From NCBI GenBank assembly GCA_030683105.1, contig JAUXMZ010000006.1:1-42312 (forward strand): a stretch of DNA of 42,312 nt. The letters are read 5' to 3'. A program made the translations under genes and the position numbers. A model generated the notes under the pieces. That model searched no databases, was not told the DNA's origin, and worked only from the letters and a program-made list of their open reading frames with translations. The DNA comes from Burkholderiales bacterium (GTDB lineage: Bacteria > Pseudomonadota > Gammaproteobacteria > Burkholderiales > SG8-41). Shown here in pieces: positions 1-6,675 of this stretch (the first letter of the stretch is position 1; every line of letters begins with the position of its first letter).

Positions 1-180
1 CACGGTCGGCATTACCCGTTACCATTGCTCCTCGCCTGCTTTCGTGCCTACGCATCAAACGCAATGTCACCATCGCATCTGCAAGGCTCGATACCCGGCC
101 CGTGGCTAGCGGTTACCGGCGCGGGGTTCTCACCCGCTAGACTTTGCAGCATTGCCCAGCCGCAACCAAGGCCTGACCCC
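1..180 (-). other. Possible 5' part of a group II intron (domain I), cut by the window edge
   Basis: There is no convincing ORF here. Read on the minus strand, the segment is full of short self-complementary pieces. Its overall texture (a GGGTGAGAACCC hairpin near 125-136, a GCTAGCC near 105-111, a GATGCGTAGGC near 46-56) reminds me of the 5' structured domain of bacterial group II introns. A GTGCG, the usual 5' intron start, lies at 228-224. This is recognition from memory, not an alignment. Any maturase ORF would lie to the left, outside the window. The segment could instead be unrelated structured intergenic DNA. Confidence 0.22.
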
Positions 181-231
181 CCGCTGTGCTCATGACCCCC
201 GCTGTGCGCAGAGAATGCCTTAGCGCACAGC
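173..231 (-). terminator. Hairpin just after the first gene, with a short direct repeat
   Basis: A perfect 9-bp stem (GCTGTGCGC at 201-209 with GCGCACAGC at 223-231, 13-nt loop) starts 7 bases downstream of the stop codon of the minus-strand gene at 238-1461. No U-run follows, so it is at best an atypical terminator. A GACCCCC-GCTGTGC segment is present twice in direct orientation (about 174-187 and 194-207), which suggests a small local duplication. Confidence 0.4.
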
Positions 232-237
232 TTCAGG

Positions 238-1461
238 CTATTCTAGATTTCTTTTGCTACCAGCTTTACCTAAGGCGAGCAATACGCGCCTCCCATCATG
301 CGTAAGATCGTAGAACTTGCCCTCGTCTTGATCAGAGTAGCTTTTCAATAACTTTTTATTTTCAAGGTCATCAAGGGTATATTTGATTTCGACCTTATCG
401 CCATTAACTTTCTCATATATCGAATTTTCGTATGCGGACTGATCATCTCTTTCCGCATTGGCAACATATTCTAGAATTTCTAATGCTATTGATGAAACAT
501 TCTCGATATCCGTATGATCCGTGTCCGGCAATATCTTCCGAGATGACTGATTAATTTTGGCGATTGCCTGAAGTGTTTCTTTTGAAAATTGATGCTTTAA
601 GCGAAATTCATTGTCAACAAAACCAAGGGATTTAGTTATGTAATCCGCACCTTTTTTAAACAATTCAGGTTTTTCATCTTTGTATTTTTCGACTGCGCTT
701 GATGCGCGCTCAACCACATCGTTGAGATTACGTATTTTAGGATAGCGTTGCTTATTAATGTCGCGCAGTAGCAGCTCAAGTATATCTTCTCCAACGGGTT
801 TGTTTGGAAAACGGTATTTGACGTAGGAGGATAATGCTTCGATGGTTAAGGGCTGCTCAAGCAGGGATTGTTCTTTTCGATTTTCTTCTTGCATTACCGG
901 AGTAACAAGATTATTGGGAGGCGTCTTGTTTTTCTCAATAGCTAATGTTTGCTCTTCAAATTCCTTTATTCTTACTCTTTGCACTTCTATGGTAGCTTCA
1001 TGCTCTTTTATTCTCGCTCTTTGCACTTCTATGGTGGTTTCTGACCGCTGAGTCTCTACTTCTTGTTTTCGCTCAGCGTCGTAAAGTCGACTCAACAATT
1101 GCGTTCGGTCTTTTTCGGATAATGGGCGCTCCTCGTCGATGAGTTGCCGTGTTTTTATAAGTTTATGTTGATGCCATCGCCACGCTTTGAAGATAAGTCG
1201 GTCTATGAATGGATAGATGAGCACATAAACAAGTGCTGCCGCTAGGGGATAAAGAAAACCTTTATATAGTTTTATTTCATTTGACGGGAAGACATATTTT
1301 TCTATCAGGTCGATTTTTTCGATGAATCGCTCATTGCTAAAAAGTATTAGAAAAAAGCGATAGTTGATTATTGACCATGCGAAAATGAAGCCCGTCAGTA
1401 ACGGACTACTTAAGCGATCCTCAATGTAAAGACGAATAGTGTTCCAGAGGTCTTTAATCAT
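238..1461 (-). CDS. Membrane-anchored coiled-coil protein with C-terminal winged-helix-like domain, function unknown
   Basis: 407 aa, ATG start, no clear Shine-Dalgarno. Two hydrophobic segments (about residues 20-40 and 68-88) suggest an N-terminal anchor. A charged coiled coil follows (about 100-175) and contains two copies of a 14-residue repeat (TIEVQRxRIKEHE-like). The last 90 residues look like a small winged-helix fold, including LDDLENKKLL and a TxxGRRVLLAL helix. I recognise the general type as an uncharacterised proteobacterial protein but can give no function. The gene is visibly AT-rich and uses A/T-ending codons, unlike every downstream gene, which suggests recent acquisition. 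It stands alone, with a repeat-filled gap upstream. Confidence 0.75.
   Translation of the reverse strand: MIKDLWNTIRLYIEDRLSSPLLTGFIFAWSIINYRFFLILFSNERFIEKIDLIEKYVFPSNEIKLYKGFLYPLAAALVYVLIYPFIDRLIFKAWRWHQHKLIKTRQLIDEERPLSEKDRTQLLSRLYDAERKQEVETQRSETTIEVQRARIKEHEATIEVQRVRIKEFEEQTLAIEKNKTPPNNLVTPVMQEENRKEQSLLEQPLTIEALSSYVKYRFPNKPVGEDILELLLRDINKQRYPKIRNLNDVVERASSAVEKYKDEKPELFKKGADYITKSLGFVDNEFRLKHQFSKETLQAIAKINQSSRKILPDTDHTDIENVSSIALEILEYVANAERDDQSAYENSIYEKVNGDKVEIKYTLDDLENKKLLKSYSDQDEGKFYDLTHDGRRVLLALGKAGSKRNLE
966..1049 (-). repeat. Two 42-bp in-frame tandem repeats inside the coiled-coil gene
   Basis: The segments around 981 and 1023 are near-identical (GCACTTCTATGGT at the core of both) and lie exactly 42 bp apart. 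They encode two copies of a 14-residue coiled-coil repeat. The period keeps the reading frame, so copy number could vary without breaking the protein. Confidence 0.8.
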
Positions 1462-2000
1462 TATGTTTATTGACTTAGATTTTTTACCTGGATAGCTGAC
1501 AGTATTGTCACCTTATACAGCCCTCCCAGTAGGCTCTCGTTGAAGTAACTCAGGGGCCTAGGGATACATTCCACTGGATAATACGCTGTCAGATCGGCTC
1601 GTGACACAAATCCAAATACCAGGACTCGCACGGAGCACACGGAGAACACTGAGAAGGACAGAGGTTAATGAATTATTTCAGTGAACTCCGTGTGCTCCGT
1701 GCGAAACGAAATTTACACGCAGAGTTGTCCAGACATCCAGCCGCTCATTTCCTAGGTGAATATATTGCAACCCGTTGTTATTATTGTACTTTCACTCGTG
1801 CACCCCTCAAGGGGGCATTAAAAAGAATCCTTCGTGTCCCAGCTTCTTTGTTTTCCTTCGCGTAAATCTCAAGGGCTGTTGAAAAGAAATCCTTCGCGAA
1901 CCTTTGCGATCCTTCGCGCCCTTTGCGTTAATGCTTTTTTGAGGGACTCCCGCGCGAAACCATCTCCCAGCGCATCGCGCGTTCATTATCTAAGGGACGC
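1462..2000. other. 539-bp gap without a gene, filled by repeat modules
   Basis: I see no credible coding sequence. Most of the gap (about 1577-1941) is a composite repeat described separately. The remainder, 1462-1576 and 1942-2000, shows no recognisable RNA gene or promoter. Confidence 0.7.
1577..1941 (+). repeat. Composite intergenic repeat, copy 1 (about 365 bp)
   Basis: Modules in order: a GATAATACGC leader (1577); an inverted repeat with 27-nt arms 1626-1652 and 1678-1704 (25 of 27 pair; arm unit CACGGAG every 9 nt); a small hairpin ACCCCTCAAGGGGG (1802-1815) followed by ATTAAAAAGAAT; then a TTTGCG/CTTCGCG-rich block ending GTTAATGCTTTTTT at 1941. The same modules in the same order and orientation occur at 3050-3409, on the other side of the Bug gene 2001-2960. 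Confidence 0.75.
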
Positions 2001-2960
2001 TTAGTTTATCGTCACCTTCGCCTGCCTGACGACTTCGGCCCACTCCGCCACTTCGCGCTTAAGCAGGACAGCAAACGCTTCCGGCGTGCCGCCCGCGGGT
2101 TCCAGCCCTTCACTGGAAATGCGCTTGGCAAAATCAGGATCCTTGATGGCCTTGTTGATCTCACTGTTCAGTTTGTCGATGATGGCCCTGGGCACGCCCT
2201 TGGGCGCGATGACGCCGTGCCAGTTGTTGACTTCGTACTTGTAGCCTGATTCCATCACCGTCGGCATGTCCGGCAGCGCCGAGAGGCGTTTCGGCGAGGA
2301 GACCGCGAGTCCGCGCAAGCGGCCGGATTTGACGTGGCCCATCGCCGCCGCCGCCGCCGCGACCATCATCTGCGTGTGTCCGGCCAGGGTATCGATCACG
2401 CCCGGCCCGGTGCCTTTGTACGGGATGTGCGTAATCTTGATGCCGGTGCGCATCGCAAACAGCTCGGAGGCGAGGTGCGTGATGCCGCCGTTGCCGGTGC
2501 TGGCGAAATTGATCTCCGTCGGCTTGGATTTGGCCAGCGCCACCAGTTGCTTGACCGTTTTGACCGGCAGCGACGGATGCACGGTGATGATGTACGGGCC
2601 GTTTTCCGTCTGGATCACCGGCGCCATGTCATTCAGCGTGTCGTATTTGAGGTTCTTGTACAAACTCGGGGCCGTCGTGAAACTGCCGGAGATCAATAGC
2701 AGCGTGTAACCGTCGCCCGGGGATTTCAGCGCAATTTCGCTGCCCAGCGTGCTGCCGGCGCCGGGACGGTTGTCGATGATGAATTGCTGCCCGAGCGCCT
2801 TGGTCAGCGGGGGCGAAATGGCGCGGGCAATGAAGTCCGAGCCGCCGCCCGGCGCGAACGGCACGATGATACGCACGGGTTTTTCCGGATAATTCTGGGC
2901 CTGCGCCATGCCGCTGGCGGTGCAAAGTGCGGTTGCAGCAAACCAAATTGAATACCTCAT
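2001..2960 (-). CDS. Bug/TctC-family periplasmic solute-binding protein (Bug 1)
   Basis: 319 aa, the usual family length. A Sec signal peptide (residues 1 to about 21, ending AQA) indicates periplasmic location. Family landmarks are visible: PVRIIVPFAPGGGSD near residue 28, IDNRPGAG near 62, DGYTLL near 82, and HIPYKGTGPG near 178, which lies in the ligand cleft. Bug proteins bind carboxylates or other small organic acids, feeding a TctAB carrier or acting as sensors. GAGGAG 8 nt before the ATG supports the start. No TctA/TctB gene is nearby. It is a single-gene unit between two copies of the composite repeat. The ligand cannot be inferred. Confidence 0.93.
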   Translation of the reverse strand: MRYSIWFAATALCTASGMAQAQNYPEKPVRIIVPFAPGGGSDFIARAISPPLTKALGQQFIIDNRPGAGSTLGSEIALKSPGDGYTLLLISGSFTTAPSLYKNLKYDTLNDMAPVIQTENGPYIITVHPSLPVKTVKQLVALAKSKPTEINFASTGNGGITHLASELFAMRTGIKITHIPYKGTGPGVIDTLAGHTQMMVAAAAAAMGHVKSGRLRGLAVSSPKRLSALPDMPTVMESGYKYEVNNWHGVIAPKGVPRAIIDKLNSEINKAIKDPDFAKRISSEGLEPAGGTPEAFAVLLKREVAEWAEVVRQAKVTIN

Positions 2961-3415
2961 GACGGACGCTCCTCGATAAGAACTGCGGAAATGTTTTTCA
3001 CCGGCAACGCATGACCGGGCAGGACCACGACCAACTGTTCATTGCTCTGAATAATACGCCGTAAGCCGGCCTCAACACATAAATCCGAGTACCAGCGGTT
3101 CGCACGGAGGACACGGAGTTCACGGAGGCGATTCATCAATCTTTGATCTTCTCCGTGCCCTCCGTGTACCCGTCAAGCGTACCCCTCAAGGGGGTATTAA
3201 AAGGAAGGTATTGAAAAAAATGCTCCGTGCGAAATAGCGAGCAGAACCCTGTTCAGGCGCCCAGTATCTTGCCTCTGCGAGGATCACTCGTAAGTATATG
3301 TTTATATTATATTTTCTTCGTCCTCTGTGTCCTCTGTGTCCTCTGTGTTTCCGCTTTTTTGTTTTCCTTTGCGAACCTTCGTGCCCTTTGCGTTAATGCT
3401 TTTTTTAGGGGTAGG
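2961..3415. other. 455-bp gap without a gene, second repeat-filled region
   Basis: Holds the 5' leader of the Bug gene at 2001-2960 and the second copy of the composite repeat. No RNA gene or promoter can be identified with confidence. Confidence 0.7.
3050..3409 (+). repeat. Composite intergenic repeat, copy 2 (about 360 bp)
   Basis: Order: AATAATACGC leader (3050), arm with CACGGAG units (3101-3127) facing a shorter arm (3151-3166), hairpin ACCCCTCAAGGGGGT (3181-3195) plus ATTAAAA, three CCTCTGTGT units of 9 nt (3322-3348), and a TTTGCG block ending GTTAATGCTTTTTTT at about 3409. The first about 65 bases align with copy 1 at 1577 with few differences. Between the arms sits a nested ATCAA/TTGAT hairpin. 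Confidence 0.72.
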
Positions 3416-4645
3416 TCACCCCGCCCGGAACAACCCCCGCGCCGCCGTGTGCAACCGCTCGAACCCCGTCTTCGTCACCCGTATCATTTCCCCCACCTGC
3501 ACCCCGGCCCGTGATCCCTTGCCATCGTCCACCGTGGTCACGTTCGGCTGCACCACCACCGTCATGTTCTCTTCCAGCGTCATCTTCGGCAACGGCCCCG
3601 CCGGACGGCTTTTCGCGCCCAGCACCGGCGGCCAGTAACCGCCGCCGAAACCGTGCACCAGGTCATCGCACACGGTAAACCCCTTGTCTTCGATGATGCC
3701 TGCCGCATCGATGATCTCCTGCATCGTCGTGCCGTGGCGCACGACATTTGTGACCGCATCGAATGCGGCTTCCGCTGTCGCATGCAGATCTTGGTAGAGC
3801 GGCGTGGGATCGGCCTCGACCGTGAACGTGCGCAGCACCTGCCCCGGATAATCCCAGAAGAAAGCGGAGAGTTCACAGAACACGACATCGCCTTTTTGCA
3901 CTTTGCGCGGCGACGGGTACTGCGGCGGCACGTAAATGTGCGGGTTAGCCATCGACGTGACACCGATGTAACGAATCATCGTTGTACCGCCGTGCCTGAC
4001 GTAAGCACGCTCGACGATGTCGGCCAGTTCGCGCTCGGTGAGACCGGGACGGGCGCCAGCAAGCAGCGCGGTAAAACCGGCGTCGCTGAATGCCGCGCCT
4101 ATCCTTAGCCAGTCGAGCTCTTCTTCCGACTTGATCATGCGCAGCTTCACGTATGCCGCATCGAGTCCGACCACCTCGAACTGCGCTTCAAGCTGGCGAT
4201 ACTTGCCCACCGGCAGCGGCCCCATGATGCCGACACGCTTCGCACCGCGGCGCTTCAGTTCTTCCACAGTCTTGGCAACGCCCTGGTGCCCGCCCCAGCG
4301 CACGTCAGTAGTGTGTGCGATTTTTTTGCCGAGCGGGAAGTGGTTGAACCACTCCATGTGCATGACCATCTGCTCGCCGGGCTGAAAAATCACATACGCC
4401 TCGACCGTGCCGGGCCAGCCGGTCGCCCACTGCGGTGCATTGCCGGCGCGATGATCGGTCACGATCAGCAGGTGATCGACGCCGGCTTTGGCCATCACCT
4501 CGCCGAGCAGCCTGTGCCGCCGCGCGTATTCCGCGTCGGAAAAGCGCGGATATTCCTGGGCGAGAATCGCCTCAAGCCGAGGCTCGAGCTTGAGAGCTCC
4601 TTCGCCGCGGGAGTGATTAGTGATTAGTGACTCGTGATTGGCCAT
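3416..4645 (-). CDS. M24-family (creatinase/prolidase-like) protein with altered metal site
   Basis: 409 aa. An N-terminal creatinase-like domain (about 35-165) precedes a C-terminal pita-bread domain (about 175-400). In metallo-M24 enzymes the ligands are Asp, Asp, His, Glu, Glu. Here the aligned residues are E258, Q269, H331 (in HGFGGG), Q366 and G385, with E386 one place off. Normal dinuclear metal binding is therefore unlikely, and a creatinase-like metal-free amidinohydrolase or C-N hydrolase is more plausible than a peptidase. The first about 12 codons lie in a 7-nt repeat (GTGATTA-type on the plus strand). A good GAAGGAG lies inside the frame at about codons 15-16 without a start codon after it, so the original start may have been overwritten. 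Confidence 0.85.
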   Translation of the reverse strand: MANHESLITNHSRGEGALKLEPRLEAILAQEYPRFSDAEYARRHRLLGEVMAKAGVDHLLIVTDHRAGNAPQWATGWPGTVEAYVIFQPGEQMVMHMEWFNHFPLGKKIAHTTDVRWGGHQGVAKTVEELKRRGAKRVGIMGPLPVGKYRQLEAQFEVVGLDAAYVKLRMIKSEEELDWLRIGAAFSDAGFTALLAGARPGLTERELADIVERAYVRHGGTTMIRYIGVTSMANPHIYVPPQYPSPRKVQKGDVVFCELSAFFWDYPGQVLRTFTVEADPTPLYQDLHATAEAAFDAVTNVVRHGTTMQEIIDAAGIIEDKGFTVCDDLVHGFGGGYWPPVLGAKSRPAGPLPKMTLEENMTVVVQPNVTTVDDGKGSRAGVQVGEMIRVTKTGFERLHTAARGLFRAG

Positions 4646-4656
4646 TGTTGGTTCGT

Positions 4657-4671
4657 ACCCGTCGAGCGGGT
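4657..4671. repeat. Third copy of the small ACCC-loop-GGGT hairpin
   Basis: ACCCGTCGAGCGGGT followed by ATTAAAAAGAAT and CTTCGTG. Compared with ACCCCTCAAGGGGGT at 3181, the innermost pair changes from C-G to G-C on both sides, so pairing is kept. The adjoining bases match copy 1 at 1816-1836. Confidence 0.6.
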
Positions 4672-4685
4672 ATTAAAAAGAATGC

Positions 4686-4720
4686 TTCGTGATTCGTGGT
4701 TCGTGGTTCGTGGTTCGTGA
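4686..4720 (+). repeat. Heptamer array, five TTCGTGG/TTCGTGA units
   Basis: Five consecutive 7-nt units: TTCGTGA, three TTCGTGG, TTCGTGA. It lies upstream of the M24 gene and 26 bases before a much longer heptamer array. Confidence 0.9.
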
Positions 4721-4746
4721 TTAGAAAAATAGACTCCCAATTCTGT

Positions 4747-4914
4747 TCCTTACTCCTTACTCCTTACTCCTTACTCCTTACTCCTTACTCCTTACTCCTT
4801 ACTCCTTACTCCTTACTCCTTACTCCTTACTCCTCACTCCTCACTCCTCACTCCTCACTCCTCACTCCTCACTCCTCACTCCTCACTCCTCACTCCTCAC
4901 ACCTCACGCCTTAC
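4747..4914 (+). repeat. Long heptamer array: 12 TCCTTAC, 10 TCCTCAC, two degenerate units
   Basis: Exact 7-nt periodicity over 168 bp. On the minus strand, the coding strand of both neighbours, the units read GTAAGGA and GTGAGGA. The last two units (ACCTCAC, GCCTTAC) run into the 3' end of the FMN-oxidase gene, whose TGA stop at 4904-4906 is part of a unit. The switch between the two unit types is abrupt at 4831, which suggests two separate expansions. Confidence 0.95.
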
Positions 4915-6067
4915 CCACCTTCTGTTCAAACCAGGGATAAGCATTGGTCTGGCTCGCCGGGCGCACCGGATGCGTCGGGCGCACCCAGGACGGATTGAGT
5001 TGCGCGAGCGAAGTTACGCCCATCAATCCCATTGCCGTGCGGATCTCGAGGTCCATCAGTTCGAGCATGCGCTTCAAGCCCGCCTCGCCATCCGCCGCGA
5101 GCGCCCAGCCGAGCATCTTGCCCACGCCGACGGCGCTCGCGCCGAGTGCGATCGCCTTCACGACGTCGGTGCCGCGCAGCACGCCGCCGTCCCACAGGAT
5201 CTCGGCACGGCCGGCCACCGCCGCCACCACTTCCGGCAGCACCTCGATCGTGCCCTGGCCATGGTCGAGCTGGCGCCCGCCGTGATTCGAAACGTAGACC
5301 ACATCGGCGCCGTGTTCGACCGACAGCAACGCGTCCTCCGCCGTGGCTATGCCCTTGACGATGAGCGGCACCTTCATATGCTCCTTCATCCAGACAAGAT
5401 CGCTCCACTTCAGGCCCATCTGGTAGCTGGGATCGCCGAAACCCTCGCGCACGTTATTGCGGCCGATGATGTCGCGCTCGCGGCGTCCGTAGTAGTTGCG
5501 ATCCACGCACACGCATAGCGCGCGATAACCAGCCGCTTTCGCGCGATCGAGAATGTCCTCCACCCACTTGCGGTCCGCCCGCACGTACAGCTGGAAAATG
5601 AGCGGTTCCTTGACCGCCGCCGCGGCTGCTTCAAGCCCGGGCAGTGCTGCGGTGCTGATAAAAGCGGTGGTGCCATGCGCGACGGCGGCACGCGCCACCG
5701 GGCACGCGCCCTCCTTAGGATTCACAAACCCGACGAAGCCGCCGACCGGCGCAAGGAATACCGGGCTTGTAAGCTTCTGGCCCAGCAGCGTCGTGGTGAT
5801 GTCGATCTTTCGCACGTCGACCAGCACGCGCTGGCGCAGCGCCAGGCTGTCGAGTGCGATCCGGTTCCTGAGCAGCGACGTTTCGGAGTCGGCCCCGCCG
5901 GACAGATGGTCCCACAGGTGCTGCGGCAGCTTGCGGCGCGCTGCCAGAATGATTTCCTGCAGGCTGACGAAATCCTGCACGGCGGCCGGCTTGGCGCGCG
6001 CGCGTTTCAAGGGTGCTGCGCGTTTCGGTTTTTTCGCCGTGCTGCGTTTCTTTGCTTTCTGTGCCAT
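4904..6067 (-). CDS. FMN-dependent alpha-hydroxy-acid oxidase/dehydrogenase (LldD/glycolate oxidase family)
   Basis: 387 aa. A Lys/Arg/Ala-rich tail of about 28 residues precedes the TIM barrel. The barrel has the family signature SNHGGRQLD with catalytic H262 and R265, K238 near FMN (VKGIATAEDA), and the phosphate-binding DGGVLRGTDVVKA stretch. The enzyme oxidises an L-2-hydroxy acid (lactate, glycolate or mandelate type) to the 2-oxo acid. The substrate-binding Tyr region reads LWDHLSGGADSET, so the usual Tyr pair is not conserved and substrate preference may differ. GAGG 7 nt before the ATG supports the start. The stop codon lies in the heptamer array. Confidence 0.9.
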   Translation of the reverse strand: MAQKAKKRSTAKKPKRAAPLKRARAKPAAVQDFVSLQEIILAARRKLPQHLWDHLSGGADSETSLLRNRIALDSLALRQRVLVDVRKIDITTTLLGQKLTSPVFLAPVGGFVGFVNPKEGACPVARAAVAHGTTAFISTAALPGLEAAAAAVKEPLIFQLYVRADRKWVEDILDRAKAAGYRALCVCVDRNYYGRRERDIIGRNNVREGFGDPSYQMGLKWSDLVWMKEHMKVPLIVKGIATAEDALLSVEHGADVVYVSNHGGRQLDHGQGTIEVLPEVVAAVAGRAEILWDGGVLRGTDVVKAIALGASAVGVGKMLGWALAADGEAGLKRMLELMDLEIRTAMGLMGVTSLAQLNPSWVRPTHPVRPASQTNAYPWFEQKVGKA

Positions 6068-6079
6068 TTGCCATCCTCG

Positions 6080-6172
6080 TTATTTCAGTGTTGCAGCCAG
6101 CCTGTCCGCGATCACGGGACGGGCCTTGTATTGGACATGGTTATCGATCATGCAGACACCCGGTTTAATCTG
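6080..6172 (-). pseudogene. Probable 3' remnant of a dihydropseudooxynicotine-hydrolase-like gene
   Basis: The last about 25 residues of a short minus-strand frame (VCMIDNHVQYKARPVIADRL, then AATLK) align with the C-terminus of the complete hydrolase at 10390-11436 (VHVCNNLHHIVRPLIADWL, then SDRLK). They match in position and end at a stop codon. Nothing upstream in the 6172-6336 gap preserves the rest of the enzyme. The piece therefore looks like the tail of a deleted fourth paralogue, just upstream of the FMN-oxidase gene. The match is short, so chance similarity is possible. Confidence 0.42.
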
Positions 6173-6336
6173 CATCAGCCCCGGTGTCACACTCGCATTT
6201 TGCCACATCCCGTCCCTGAGGTTGCCGGCCAATTCGCCGTGATTCCGGCAGGATGCAGCTTGAGTGACCATGATCTGGAATCGCGCGCGGGAACGCGGTA
6301 TCCAGCAGCGGCGCTGCAGTGATTATTTGATTTCGA

Positions 6337-6639
6337 TCACTTAGGAAAGCCCTTGTGAAACGGCATCACCGTAACTTTTGCCCACACCCCGCCGGCTACA
6401 TACGGATCTGCGTCGGCCCAGATTCTGGCGGCTTCCAGCGACTCGAATTCCGCGATGATGACGCTGCCGAGGATGCCGGCGGCAACGGGATCGGGGTTGT
6501 CGGTTGCAAGACAAGGCCCGGAGATGGCGATCCTGCCCGCGTCCTGCATTGCCGCCATCCGCTTCATATGCGCAGCGCGCGCCGCAGCCCGCTTCGATGC
6601 AGAATCCGGTATATCCTCGGTGAGGATCGCGTACAGCAT
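6337..6639 (-). CDS. YciI-like (YCII-domain) small protein
   Basis: 100 aa, a full-length single YCII domain. Visible family features are the early RAAHMKRMAAMQDAGRI helix with its conserved His, a central GSVIIAEFESLEAA strand-helix, and the DPYVAGGVWAKVTVMPF motif whose Asp pairs with the His in this fold. Members are small ferredoxin-like-fold proteins, some acting as dehalogenase- or muconolactone-isomerase-like enzymes in catabolic operons. It lies 36 bases downstream of the Bug 2 gene and is probably co-transcribed with it. Confidence 0.85.
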   Translation of the reverse strand: MLYAILTEDIPDSASKRAAARAAHMKRMAAMQDAGRIAISGPCLATDNPDPVAAGILGSVIIAEFESLEAARIWADADPYVAGGVWAKVTVMPFHKGFPK

Positions 6640-6675
6640 GTGTCGCCTGCTCCGGGTGTTGCTATGTTCTGTCGA

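Noticed and set aside
3227-3514. Small plus-strand frame rich in LCVLCV
   Set aside because: It is the translation of CCTCTGTGT 9-nt units plus shadow sequence of the M24 gene; no start signal.
4696-4998. Plus-strand open frame through the heptamer array (LLTPYS repeats)
   Set aside because: It is open only because the plus-strand heptamer has no stop triplet. There is no ribosome site, and it overlaps the end of the real gene on the other strand.
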